Shown here: one piece after another, positions 36,896 through 50,362 of the stretch
Layout of the letters: every line of letters starts with the position of its first letter
Position numbering within the stretch: position 1 is the first letter of the stretch
From: Apteryx mantelli
Lineage: Eukaryota; Chordata; Aves; Apterygiformes; Apterygidae
Assembly (NCBI RefSeq): GCF_036417845.1
Contig: NC_089981.1
Span: 63,205,268 to 63,269,267, forward strand
Direction: 5' to 3'
DNA length: 64,000 nt
Made by a program: the position numbers and the translations under genes
The notes under the pieces: generated by a model
What the model saw: only the letters and a program-made list of their open reading frames with translations
The model's database searches: none
What the model was told of the DNA's origin: nothing

Positions 36896-38537
36896 GTAGT
36901 GTTCATGAGGCAACAAAAAGCCTCACTTCTCTCAGTTCTATCGCAAGCCTCATTTACACCAAGTATCTTTCCATCTGGAACAACCTAACTGTATCTTGTC
37001 ACCTCTTTTCCCCCAGTTCTCTCCAAACCTCATCAGTAAATATACTTAGTCCCTTGCTTTTTCCTTCTCCCGTTTCTCACCTGAATTGTTCAATGATTTG
37101 ACTCCGCAAAGCATTCTGCAATATAGTGGAGAATTTGCAGGGAGGGTGAACAGCACCCAGAAAAAAACTTAGTTCCCCAAAAGCAGTATAGGATCCATTC
37201 CTAACCACTATTTTTTCTCTGAATTCCTCTCAAAGTGGTGTCGTTTCATGCTGTCTCATTCTCAGACCTACATATAAAGTCTGTCTAGCCCTGAATTGAC
37301 TCCCAGAAGATGTAACAGAGTCAACTTGTACACCTTCTGTGCCTTAACCATTATAAATGAAGTTATTTGTAAGCAGCTGAGGAAATTATATCATTCTTAA
37401 AATCTCTCAAGTCTCCTGGAGACCTGGTCAGAACTATGGCCCTAACACAACAAAGAAGAAAAGTATGTCTCAAAGCAAACATTGTCATTTATACATACAC
37501 AAACAACTATTTCACTTTTAGAAGATGTTTCTTCTAAAATACAACAGGTGCTGAGGTCACCAGTAGTTTTCTCCCCAGTCAGCTTTGCACTGATAACTGT
37601 CTTGAAGTTTATGAAGACTTTCCTCAGCCAGCAATGGGCATCTATGCGCAGGAACAACTTTAGCCAAGGTAACAGTTCTTTATCTGTAAAGTCACTCTTA
37701 CATTCAAGTATTTATAGAATCGTGTATTAAAACAGGAGCAACTAAAAGGGTAAATGGGGAAAATTAGTAAATATATTTAGAGTTACGGGTTCTAAAGTAG
37801 CCAAAGTTTCTCCAAATTAAAATGTTCACAGAAATCTAGGATGACCACAGCAGATAAATACAAAGTAGCTTAACAAAATCTGCTGTTTGTTTTCTTGATC
37901 TTTTACTCTATTGATCTTTCTGCTGCCAGAATAGTAAAACTGTAGAAGTCTTATTTAACAGAAAATTTATGATCTACATCCAGGAATGGACTGTATTATG
38001 GTTTGGCATGTTGCTTAGCTCCCAAAACTAAATATTATGTGCCTGCCCTTTTTCAGTCAAATTACTTTTTTTTTTTAATTAGATCAACAGTCAATTGTTT
38101 TAATTTTGTCACAAACATATGACAGAAATGACCAGTGACAGAAAGTTATCAGAGTTAGAAGTTTAAGACAATACATAAGAAATTTCAAAGATTAGACATT
38201 AAGATAACATACGCTTAGAATTTCCAAGCTCTAATACACTTGAAATTAACATTTTGCCTTGAAATTAGATATAACCAGTATGTGTCTTTTTGCATGCATC
38301 TAGAAGTTGTTGTTCACCTTAAACATAAAACACCTTAAACTATAAAACAAAGGCACTATTGTTCTGCTGAAAGGAAAATGTGACCTTTTTCAGAGTCACC
38401 TAAGTTTTACTGATTGCATTTGAAGAGAACTAAAATGTCAGTGCCTCATCATGAAGTTCGCTGGTAACTCATGCGAATCAGAAAGATATTTCTTTCTCTC
38501 AGTGAGAGAATGAGGTCTAAGCAACCTGCAGTAGAGC

Positions 38538-38582
38538 ATAATAATAATAATATTATTAATAATAATAAGTATAAAATAATAA
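38538..38582. repeat. (ATA)n/(TAT)n trinucleotide repeat with internal inversion
   Basis: AAT/ATA units switch to ATT and back to AAT, so the array is partly self-complementary and could fold on itself. Confidence 0.85.
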
Positions 38583-40880
38583 AACCCCCAACCCTTTGTT
38601 TTAGATATATAGCAAGGTTGTGTTGCAGCTGGGTGAAAATAAACACTCAAGAACCGGTTTTGAGTGCCTTTTCAGTGCTCTAAAGTTTTTCAGTCAGCTT
38701 CCACAAGTCTTGGACTCCCTAGTGCATGCCTTAGGGATGAATCTTAGCCTGTGTTTGCCTAAGCGTTATCTCCTTATTTCCACGTGGCCTATTGCAGACT
38801 TAGTTTGACTCCTGCTTGTTAAAATCTAGCACGAAGCAAACTGAAGCATCATAGCAGCCAGTGTCTCAAAGCAGTTTTTAAGCAGGAAATTAAATAGATT
38901 CAAATACATAAAAGTAGGCCACTTCTCAGAAACAAGTTCTCTGCTGTGTTGACAAGGCAGATTGTTGACACCACTGCACTCCTAATGTGAGCTTTACCGT
39001 GGGCAAAGGCTCACACAAAATACATGACAAACCCCTCCATGTACCATCAAGTGGCTCTTCATTGATTTTATTTCCTTCATTATTTCCATTAGGTACTCCA
39101 AAAACAAAGGCAAGGTCAAGGTATCAATAACTTCATAGAACACCAACATGGAAATTAAGGAGAAAAGCAGGACCACAATCTTAAAGGCATGCTCTTTAGA
39201 GGTTAGCGCTAATAACACAAATACATTTTCCTTCTCTCCTTTCAACTCCCCCAGGAAAAGCTTCTAACAGAGGCTTAATCAACTATTTTAATTTATTATG
39301 GGAAAACTGTAATTATATTATAGCATTCCATTAACTTGAAATTAAATCTTTCATCCTAATTCCATTTTCAAATATTGGAAATTTTCTATTTCCAAGTTGG
39401 ATTGGCTGTTTCCCACCAAACACAGTGGAATATATATTGTTGTTGTTATTGTCTGTTTGGGTTTTTTTTCAAAATTTCTTTGCTTACGGGAAAATTTCAA
39501 GTAGAAAAGGAAAAAGCACAGAAACCAATTCTGTAACACTTCACAGCTTTCTCAGCAGTTGCATTTTATTACACTGACAACATTGTCAAAGCTAAAGGAC
39601 AGTTAAAAATTTGCAGAGTTAAAAAAAGGACAAAGGAAGAGGAGAAAACATGAAGATTTTGGACTTTATCCACCTATTTAATTTAGTGAGGAAGAAAAAA
39701 GCAAAAGCAGTATAAAAATTTCCCTACAAAACTGATTCTTCCTCTCCCCTCACAAGGGGTTTCAGTGAGGAAAATACAAACAAACCCTGTTTAGAAAGCA
39801 GGAGCAGCTCTGGCCAGAAGGTTTAGAGCCTCTCACTGGAGCCTAGTGAGCTGCATTTCCCTGTGCTGTGCATGACCCAAGCAGACACAGCCCTCCTCGG
39901 TGACGTTTCTATTTTAAAGTTTCCAGCTAGAAAGTGTCCGAAGAGGTAGATCAGTTCTTTCAGCTTTTTTCTCTAGCTATCTCTGATTATTCCTCTGCTG
40001 AGCTGTGTCTACATGGTGTCATTTGGAAAGTACTGGAAATCCTCAGTCTTGCCCTGAGAGAGCTCGTATGTCCCCTTGGCACAGCACAGACCCTGCGGAG
40101 ACTGTCACAGAGAGGAGAAAGTCCAGCGGGGTTAGTATCCCCTTTGCCAGGGACAAACTGTCAAGCTCAACACCCTGTTTCTGGTTACAAACCTCTCTCA
40201 TTCAGCTTTATAGCACACCGCATCTCCCCATGCAGAAATGCTATGTTCTCCCCAAGGTTTAACTCTGAAGTATCTGCTACTGTGTGTGGATTCTGGCATG
40301 GGAAAAGTTTACCTGGCATAGGGAGCTCAAACCTGCAATCTGATTTCCTTGGCCTCACTTCAGTGCCTGACTTGGCATAAGGCCCACTGACTCATGTTTA
40401 ATCAATTAAACACGTCTTAAAAGTTTGCAGGACTGAGGACAGTGATCAACAGCTTGCAGAAGTGAACCTCTGTCTCTTACACAGCCTCTCTTCTATGAAT
40501 CTGTGCTTAAGGATCTCAATGCAGCAAAGTAAAAACTAAAGTTTTTGCCAGACCTTTATTTATGATATTTTCCTAACTTTATATTAAACTGTAAATGCAG
40601 TTCTATCATCATAAAAAAAATTGTACCATGATAGCTTAAGTTACTAGCAAAGATATCCTTTTCTAATACAACTTCCATCTATTCTAGAAAGGTGTTCAGC
40701 GGACACATGCCAGCAGATTAATCTTAACAGAGACCTGATCTGGGGCTCTGTAGCTAAAGGACATGCCCAGGTTACAACTGGGATAGCTGAGGTTCAAGGT
40801 AAAACTGCAGGTTTATAAATCACTTGCAAACAACAGACTGAAATAGATAACAAAACAGTGTGACCATATATAACTTTATG

Positions 40881-40902
40881 GTGTTTTTTTTTAAAAAAAC
40901 AC
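40881..40902. repeat. Short palindrome GTGT7-T2-A7CAC
   Basis: Ten-base arms (40881-40890 and 40893-40902) are perfectly complementary with a 2-base centre. It is likely incidental to the T and A runs. Confidence 0.75.
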
Positions 40903-43900
40903 ATTTTTAATAAATAGTAGCAATGAAGTAACATCCTGTAGCAACAAACTATCAGATGATTTAAAAATCTTTTTCACATAGGCAACCGGCTTAAAAGAAA
41001 TGTCTTTACCATACTTGCAGACTTAGGAGCCTGTCTAAAGCAGCAGCAATGAAATAACAAGCATAAATGTTAAACTAATGGGTTATCTATATTGGACACT
41101 AGTGTATACTTCAAGATCCTCAAACACGATCTATATAAGCTAGATCAGTCAATACTAGATATAGTCTAAACACCTTGAGGAGTCGCACATTAGTCCACAA
41201 GAGCTTAGCATGACCTTGAGTATATGTGTAGACTTACCCCTAGCTTAACACTTACACTTTCCATTTGGTACCTATTCTTTTTAAAGGATAATACGTTCTT
41301 AAGTATAGACTTTGATTGTCTTTAAGATCAATTATATAGTCAAAATAGCAACAACAATATAGCAATAACAAATGCTTTGGGGTTTTAAACCCCTTCAGAT
41401 ATTTTACCTCTACGGAAGGTCGTTTTGTCAATAACTGAGAGACAGAAAAAAACAACATAAAGTTATGTGTGGTCATATTACTCCTCCATCTGTCTTGATC
41501 TGTTTGCAAGAATGATTTATAAAGCTGCCAGGAGCAGCATATATTAACCAAGCCATCCCAGTACAGCTTGCATAGAGCTAACTAGTTACCACCAATGCTA
41601 GGTACACAGATGCTAGAACACTGATAACAAACCGCACATGTTGGGCAGCAATACATTGCACAGACAAAATTCATTTAACCTAATCATTTATTCTTAAGCA
41701 TTTTCAGTTCAGAGGCAACATAACTCGAAATACATTGGTTTGCGTCATTGTGTTCTTCTTCTTTAAATGTCTTTGTGAAAATTTTCTACTTTTGCTGTTA
41801 CTCTCTGCCATATATTTGAGAATCAAAAGCTTTTATTACACTACCAATTATATTTCTTATGATAACACTTGTTTTTCTCTAGTAGAAATGCTTTTATTCT
41901 CTATCATTTAGAAAATCAATCCCTAAACATCTGCAATGGAAAGATAATGCAACTAAATTAATGACAGCTGGAATCTTTATACATAGCAAAGACTATTTGA
42001 GCATCTCTGCCAGCATTTTAACCCCCTTTTATCTAATTGTGCATTCTTATTTCATTTGTCCCTTCAGCATAACGATTAAATGCTGCGTTATCTTAGTCAG
42101 TCTGATCAAGCCTTGATTGCCCTCAGACACTTTCTTTCCCTTAGCCAGGAGAGCAGAAGAGGAAATAAACCTTGAGAAATGTGTGGATTTCACTTATTCG
42201 CAGGGGACTACGTTTGGGTACAGTTTGGACCAATTGCCTCCAAGCTAGATGGATAATATCTTTTTAAACACCACTGTGAATCATTACTAGGAGAAGATCC
42301 AAAACTGTCCATCTCTCTCCCCTTTCTTTTCTTATTTTTTCCGTAAATTGCAACTGGTACGGTGGGATCAGATCAACCCTTATTTTAAGGGAGTAGCTTC
42401 AATTATAGAAATATCCCTGTGATATTAGGAATGTACATTATCATCTCAAGACTTGCCCAAATGCATTCTTGGCTACAATTTTAGCATGATAGATGGTCCA
42501 CTATTTTTGGCATAATACATATGAGTGACTGCACACCTTTCTAGAATAGAAGGAAGTTGTATTGGAAAAGAGTGCTTTTCTACTATCCTTAAGTGGAAGG
42601 AATAGCACAGACACAGATGAACAATTTTTCAGGGCCAGATCTACAGCAAGTGGACACTTTTTCCTTAACTTGCAGGAGTTTAAATCACAAGAACCCATTC
42701 CTGCTTCTGAAAACTCAGACTATCACTGCATAATACTATCACCTGAGCCTTCTCTGACTGCAGGCAGTCTGCATCAGAAAGGACTTAGAGGCCGTAAGAC
42801 TTATGTTACAAACTGTACTTACATTTATAGCCTTTGCTTAAGGCCCCAGTTCACCATGCTGTGGACTTTTTTTTTTTTTAATGTTTAGACTTTAATAAAT
42901 ATTTTATCTGCTGCTCCTGTTGTCTCCTTTCCACTAAAATCAATTAAATGAATAAGCATACAAGCCAAAGAAATGACCAAAAAAAGAGAGACAAATGTTT
43001 TCCACAACATTTACAACTGCAAGATTAATCCATATTGCCTTCCATTCAAAAGGTATAAAGAGAAAAGGAACTGCAGTTTGTATTGAAGCTTTTGTGGTAA
43101 ACTGTCCTTTACAGGCATATCTGTAACAGCTGTATAATTATGCTGTCTGTATAATTAAGTTCCTTCGTGGCATAGCTCCCAAACTGGTAATTTTGCATCC
43201 ACATTTGATGCATTAGTATGTGCTGAATCCATACTCGCTGCTACAATCAGGTAGTGTATTTCTGCCGGAAAACAGTAAAAAGCAGCTTCCTAAAACACTT
43301 CCCAGTCACAGGCAGTAGTGCGAGCACATTTACTCTGTTTCCGAGCAAAAGCAAACATCAGTTTAAACCTGCTTCAATATGTCCCCTGGGCCCTAGACTG
43401 CACATAGACATGGCAGGGAGCAGCGTGCGCAATCCTGAGCTACAAGTCCTGTCTGTCTCCTCACCTGTACTTCCTGACCCACGTCAGGTTTGGCACTGGT
43501 GCCCTTTACCGCAGCCCATCTCTTGCTCTGCACCAGCTCTCACAGGAGCGGCAGGTGCAGCACACAACTCTCCGTGCTCTTTAACACTATTACCTTCATC
43601 TTGGTTAAGCATCTATTTCAGTATGGAAAAGGTAAGACGAAACCAGCAACATCCTAAATAAGCTTTGACATCAATCCCACAATATTTTTCTGTAAATAAG
43701 CATACAGGATCTTGAACTTATATTCAATAAACTGAGAATGAAACAACTCTGAGACAGGGATACAGCAGCCAAAGTAGATAACAAATGAGAAAAGCAGAGA
43801 CGTAGAGCATGTTAACACTTCCACAATACCAGAAATCTGTATTTGTAGTGGACAATAAAGACGTATACTTTTGCAGGATGCCATATTATGGCTTCTCTTG

Positions 43901-46900
43901 AATCTTTCCATAGAAAATAAGGGGTTTTTTTGAAGTGTACCTTGCCCTGAGAGTTGCTATTTCTAGTTTCATTTGGTTGTTATTCTCTACTAATCTAGTT
44001 TTATGGCACTTGAGTGCCTGCCAATAAATATATTTTCAGAGGTGTCTGGTGCTGTGGTTTGCATCTGACATCATGAGAACACCTCAAATTCTGTCTACAA
44101 AGTTTATTTTCCTTTTATTGGTTAAGAATTACACAAGGGATAGGCAAGAGCAAACTTTTTCCATCTGCATTTCTAGCTTTGGTTTTCTAGATTTGCTGAT
44201 TATTCCCCAAACCTGCTAGCAAGAGCTGCAATCATAAATCACAATGGGAAGGGATGGTACTTGTTTGAACTTTTAGATCTAGCTGAAGAGACATGAACTA
44301 GTCGCAGGAGTAATTTTTCAATCTGTGCTTGCATTCCTCTTAAAGACCGTATAACCACATTTGATCAAGATGGATGGGCTCTCAGGAAGCAGTCCTTGGT
44401 TTGCTCCTGCTCTTTCTTATTATTTTTATACTAAAAGGACACTGGAAAGATTCACAGAATTCCTCCTTTGGAAGACAATTATCAGTTAGCAGATAGAGAT
44501 ATTTAGAAAGCATATATTCCCCCTGCCCATACAGGGACACAGGCAGCACATCTGTATGCCAGAGAGGTCATAAGCAGCTGTAACTGCCAATATGTCTAAA
44601 ACTGCTCTGCACCATTTTAAAACCAAGGCAGCCGAAGGACTAGCACAACCCAAGATGGTTTAAGACAGCACCTCACTCTGCTTGGCATACTGAGCATATC
44701 TCAGCAATTGCTTCTTGTTGGTCCACTTCAGGAGGAAGCTCTGGCAGGGCACTGAAGTGAATTTATAGTTTTTACCTCAGTCATCTAACAGAAATAGCAC
44801 TGAACCAAGTCCTTAGAAACAAACACCAGGAGATTTAACTTTCTTTAGTTTTGAAGTGAATACAGATGCACCGAAGCCGTATTATTTCTGAATGGCATCT
44901 TCTACACATGCATTAAAGGTAATTTTAATTAGCTCATTTTTGATTCACAACTTTAGTTATACCAAATGAATTTTCATATGTATTCTTCTGCACACAAGCC
45001 TTTAGGCATATGCTTGACTCTGACTGACTTCCGCTAGACCGATTGCTCTGGTGACACAGTTTAAGCACTGGCATACTTATTGTTGGCAAAGAACAAGGGA
45101 AGGAAAGGCCTAGGCCTCCCTAAACGACATTCTTCTTGAGCAGGGAAGGCATGGATGTGAAGGAAACTACTACAGGAGAAGCAGCAGAGCAGCTCACCTC
45201 ATGAGAGATGCTGCAAAGTGCATCTTTAAAAAGGTGCCTCATCACACACACGGTGTGTGCATGCACCTGCCTGTCTGCCACATTCACCCATCCCCACTGC
45301 AGCATTGCCATCCTCCTCCCCGAGGGAGGCAGAGCCCTCACAATAATGGGAATAATTTATCACTAATCCTTAATCTATTTGACACATTTCACTATAGAAA
45401 TCAGGCTGAATATTTAATGGATTTTTCTGGTTGGTTTTGGCTTTAGCTAAGTCAGGAGACTGGAATTAGAGTCTCTTCTTTTTCAGTTATAAGAACAAAG
45501 ATCAAACCAGGAGGAATCGAGCTGCAAATAACATATCTCCTTTCCTCAAGTAAAATGGAGGATAAAGCCACAAAATCATTTTCTTTGAGTGAACCAGGTT
45601 TAAGTATTCTGGAGTAGGTTTGAGTTATATGTTCCAACAGACAGACAGCTAAGCAGACTACATACAAAAAAGAAGTCGTCCAAGACAGGATATGCCTCAC
45701 ATTAGCTGGGCTTCCCACTATCTATTTGATTTACAAAGAAATCAGACATGATAGTTTACATTCATAGGGATTGTAACATAATTACATGGTGTGCCAGTTA
45801 CATGCCAGTTGTCTTATACTCCTTTTGTCTCCTGTGACCAAAAAGTCAGTAGCAATTTATCTTATCATTGCCTTCCAGTATAGTCCAAACACCTCAGTAC
45901 TTATGTTTGAGGCAGAGAGCCCTTGGAGAGCTGGACAAGGGAAATAAAAGTGGCACAATGAAAGTCAATCATCTTACTTTGGATACATTAAGTCAATTGC
46001 CCTTGTGTAGCACAAGTTAAAACTAGAATGATTGTGCTTGGTTTGTTACCTCTCCTTATTGAGCACCAAGGCTATGATACCACAGGACTGTAGAGTTTCA
46101 AGTCCAGAAGAGAGAAAATTATAAGAAAGTAAAACTAAAGAATAAAAATTTGTTCTTGACAGGAATACTCAATTATATTTAAAGCAAAAACAACAAGAAA
46201 GAAAGAGGCAGCAAATGAAAAAAATTCCTTCTGCTATTGGATATACCACAGATAGATCATTTTACTTTAACCAAGTTTGTATTTTCAGTATCATTATGAA
46301 ACATAACTCAGATGGTTAATGGTGGCACCATTAACATTGTTTGAAAAGCAAAAGATTCAGATATCAAGGTTTCTTAAGGAAACTTAATTCAGACATTTCT
46401 TCTCTCCCCCTCCCCCCAAGTCAAATGCATTACTCCAGTAGATTTCAGTATTTGTGCTACAGGATGTATGTCAAGATAAAAGATTATATAGTTCTTAACA
46501 GCCATGCTGAAACTATATGTTTTGACATACCCTTGATATCTTTCATTCAAATCAGACAACCATAAAAAAATTAATCACAGCATGTAAATTTTTCTAACTT
46601 TTATAAGTCTGATCGTCAAGGAGCACTTTGAAGACCATTAAAAAGGCTGCAGGGGGAGAGAAAAAAAAAAAAGGAGCCTAGTAGAACAGTATTACAGATC
46701 TCTTTAGCATTCCTTGCTGTTACAATAGGAGGGTGAAAGTGTGATAGCCCAGATGCATATATTACTTAGATTTGAGTATTTGGAGTTACCGCAGCTTCCA
46801 GAACCAGTACCTTTGAAAAGTTGTTTTTCTGTTTCAGCTTCCTGTTTTAAACAAATCTTTAGATAAAATCTGAAAAAATGGCGAAGGAAGAATCTTCAAC

Positions 46901-47702
46901 AAGTTTCACATGCTGTCCCTTGCTCAGCTGCTGGCTTTGCTGTTCAGTACTGTTTGTATAGTCCTTGGACACAACACGTATGATATTACATCAATCTTGA
47001 AAATTCGATCCCTGTCAAAACAGCAAGTACTAACAAGCTAATTGGCCTGTCACTCCCATGGGCTTTTTTGATCACTGAGGTTGAATATATATTCTGCCAT
47101 GTTTAAATTAAACATTGAACTAACATTTTACTAATGTTTGATGTTTGTCTAGGTTGATGAAAATAAAATAAATAGTTCAGTCAGTAAAAATTGTAAAGAA
47201 CTGAAAAAAAAACTTGTCTATTGCTTCTAATAACCTATTGAATGACTGCGGTGTTTTATTAATGGCTATGAAATTGAATACTGGGAAGGGTTATATGCTT
47301 TGCTTGCAATCTTTATCTAACGCAAGTCAGAACTCGTTAAACATTAACCCTTTTATTAAATGACTTCTTTATCTAAACAGTGATTGTATTCCCCAGCAAA
47401 AACAAAAACAAAGTACCTAGTTTTGGATAATCACAGGATTAGCTAAATTAATGATAACGCACGCGGAAGAGATTGCACAGTATTTTCCCTAGCATAGCTG
47501 AAACAGGAACCCTCCAATCCAGCTTTTTCCAAAGACAAGGATGTCACAAATGTAAGCTGTTAGCTTGGAGCGTGCGAGACAGACCTCACTCCAACGCAAA
47601 ATGGCCCACAGAAATCCAGCTCTATCTTCTGGTCAGCTAAGCCCTGCACGCAGGGAGGCAAAGGCGTTATTGGCCTTTACTGATCCAGGCACCTATGGCA
47701 GA

Positions 47703-47727
47703 AACCTGCAGCTCACAGCTGCAGGTT
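47703..47727. repeat. Perfect 11-bp inverted repeat, 3-base loop
   Basis: Arms AACCTGCAGCT (47703-47713) and AGCTGCAGGTT (47717-47727) are exact reverse complements around a CAC centre. It is GC-balanced, so it would fold as a stable hairpin in single-stranded DNA or RNA. The 12-mer CAGCTCACAGCT that spans its loop recurs 40 bases downstream (47749-47760), suggesting a local duplication. No RNA family was recognised. Confidence 0.85.
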
Positions 47728-50236
47728 GCACAGCTTTGTTGCATCGCTCAGCTCACAGCTCCAAGAGGATACTTGCTGCTTAGGAAGTCCCAGACATGTA
47801 GGAACATTACAAGTAATACGGAAAAGGAGGGAAGAAAAAAAAAAAAACCCACACATAATTATGCTGCAAGAGTCAGCCAAGGTGTGGGACAGGAAGAGCT
47901 ATGGTGTTTCTGTGCCATCCAGATATTCCTTCAGCATGGAGACTGCGCAAAAGGTCAGACTGACATGTCTTACAGTACTCCCTTAGTATACCTCTAAGAG
48001 ACAGACAGGGCAACCAGTAAGACAGGGACATAGGACTTGGGAGGCCTAGTTTTAATTGTGCCAAATCCCAGACTTCCCATATGACCTTTGTCATTCATCC
48101 ACAGCTACAGGTGCAAAAATGCCTCTAGTAAAGCTTAAAGCTAACTGTTTTGCCAAAAAGGAATCTGAGGCAGAATGACAGTCATCTGTAAACTGGTGGT
48201 GATGATAATATCCTTTACAGAGTTGCATAAGGCAGTTTAACTGCCTAAGAGGCTGTGCAGTGACTCACCTTCAGAAAACAGACACCGCAAAAAATTGAAG
48301 GTTCTGGCCATAGGGCACTGGGCTTCAGAATGAGATGTTTTCCTGGAGCTGCAGCCAAACAAACAGTTCACTTGCATTCACTGGAGGAGCAGCTTCCACA
48401 GAAAATCTCTTCTAGTGATAAGATCTGCCTGTTTGTCTCCAGCATCTGCCCCTGTATTCCCTACTGAGTCCAGCAGTTTCCTTGTCACTGTGAGTCATTC
48501 TGCCTCTCTCTGTTCACAGAAAAGACCTTCCCTATCTCTTCCTTGGTCTGAGACAAGCCTTTTGTATATCTGGTCTTGCCATCGTTTCTCAGCCTTGAGA
48601 AACCATCTCGTACCTTGAGTTATGTGGCACTTGAGAAGCTCACTGAACGCTTTCTCTTTCTTCTTGATTCTCAGAATACTGTATTTTAAGCAACCAACAT
48701 GAGCAATTTCTTGAAACGCCTGGGCATGCCAGTGCCAACAGCATGAAGAAGTTTTCTCATTCACACACACTATTAGTAGAAAGGGTACCTGTCACGCTGA
48801 ACTCGGGGCATGTTGGATGGCTACTCTTTTGAACTCCATTTCACATTAATGGGTCTGTGGGCACAGCTTTAAAGAGTACATGGCCAAGAGATTTATTGAC
48901 AGTGCTCTCAAGGGCAACACAGATGCTGAAGACAGGCAAACTAGTAATTGCCTGCAAATCTACAAATACTAGAGGACACATTCCTGGCCTGGGTGCTTAG
49001 TCAGCAAAGTGAAGAAAGTGCCTACCTAACAGATTTAAGTGAATGGACATAAGATATAGGTCATCTGTGACAGAGTAAGACCAGAACAGTGAGGGGAAAA
49101 AAATTGTGCATGATTGCCACAAGTAAACAAGACTGTTCAGCTGCTACAAATCACCAAAATTTTCCTCCCTTGACGTTCTGGAGGAGCTAGTCAGCTTTTC
49201 TAATATGAAAGAGAATGCATCTTGGTCTTGAACAGTTAGACTCAATTCAAGTACCTTCTGACTCTAAGAAACTCATTCTTTAACCCATGCAACACAGAGG
49301 CTTGTGTTCAATAAATGCTGTCTTTCCGCACGTGTCCAGCATACTAAAGGTTAACAGTATTAATGCCACCTTAAACCACACCATGCAATGTGTGATTTTC
49401 CTATCTGGAGTTTCCTTATTGTCAGAACATAGGATGTTAGGGAGGAGGGGGCGGGTGGACTTGTACTGATTTAATTCAATTAATTTCCTGCTTGATTAAA
49501 ATACATTATGTACTGCATATTTTATTAAAGAACTATAGAATGACATGCCCTCAAACACACTTTTATTATAAGATTTCCTTTTATTAGGACTGGTACAGTC
49601 AGCTTCTGAACATGCTGTATGGCCAGGTGGGACTTGCTGGAAGAAAGAAGGGGGAAAGTCAGCATGAAAGGTGCTGTGCCTGTCAGGCTATGGCGTGTTC
49701 CAGCGTGAGGAGGAAGCAGGATATAGTGGGAAGGCTAGGAGAGAAAGAGGAGAAAAACCAGCAAGACTAAGACAGTCTGGCTGCTGCAGAATGGGCTATT
49801 GCATTCTGACAAACAACTGTGACACAGTCATAGTTTAAAGTGGATGCAAAAAAGAGGATCTCAAAGAGGTTACTCACTCACACCTAGCCAGGATACCTCT
49901 AGCTTCAGAAGGAGCACTGAAGAACTGGTGGGTATCAGCTGTAGGACTGACAGAACAGAAACCAGTCCCATGTTGCTTACTGGTTGCTCTGCCAGGCTGC
50001 TGGCCACCTTGCTGCTTGTGGGGCTACAACACAGGCAACAAGGTAGGGGGCTGGCCAGCTTCTGACTAAAACCATACTAATTCCACATTAGCAGAATTTG
50101 AACTTTACTGCTACAGCCCCCAAGAAAAGTAGATGCCTACTTTTTCTGCAAGTTGGTTTCACATCCATGGCTTCTGAGACAGTACCACATACATACACAT
50201 TGTGACCCTGTTCACCATCCCCATTAGCAATAGCCT

Positions 50237-50250
50237 CACACACACACACA
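50237..50250. repeat. (CA)7 microsatellite
   Basis: Short CA run; it gives a VCV-type artefact in minus-strand frames. Confidence 0.85.
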
Positions 50251-50332
50251 TTTTGATGTCTGGATTTCAAAGAATCTTTTCCCTTCCCACCTTTCTGTCC
50301 TCTGGGTATCATTTTGTAGTTGGATGTAGGCT

Positions 50333-50362
50333 GGGGGGGGGGGGGGGAAGAAAGAAAGAAAA
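50333..50362. repeat. G15 homopolymer followed by (GAAA)n
   Basis: Fifteen G bases (50333-50347), then AAGAAAGAAAGAAA. The flanking open frames with glycine or proline runs are artefacts of it. Confidence 0.88.

Noticed and set aside
39934..40380. 148-codon plus-strand open frame
   Set aside because: No known motif, overlaps another open frame of 85 codons, and the composition is that of slightly GC-richer unique DNA.
43254..43661. 135-codon plus-strand open frame
   Set aside because: Serine/proline-rich without domain or homologue that I recognise; no supporting gene structure.
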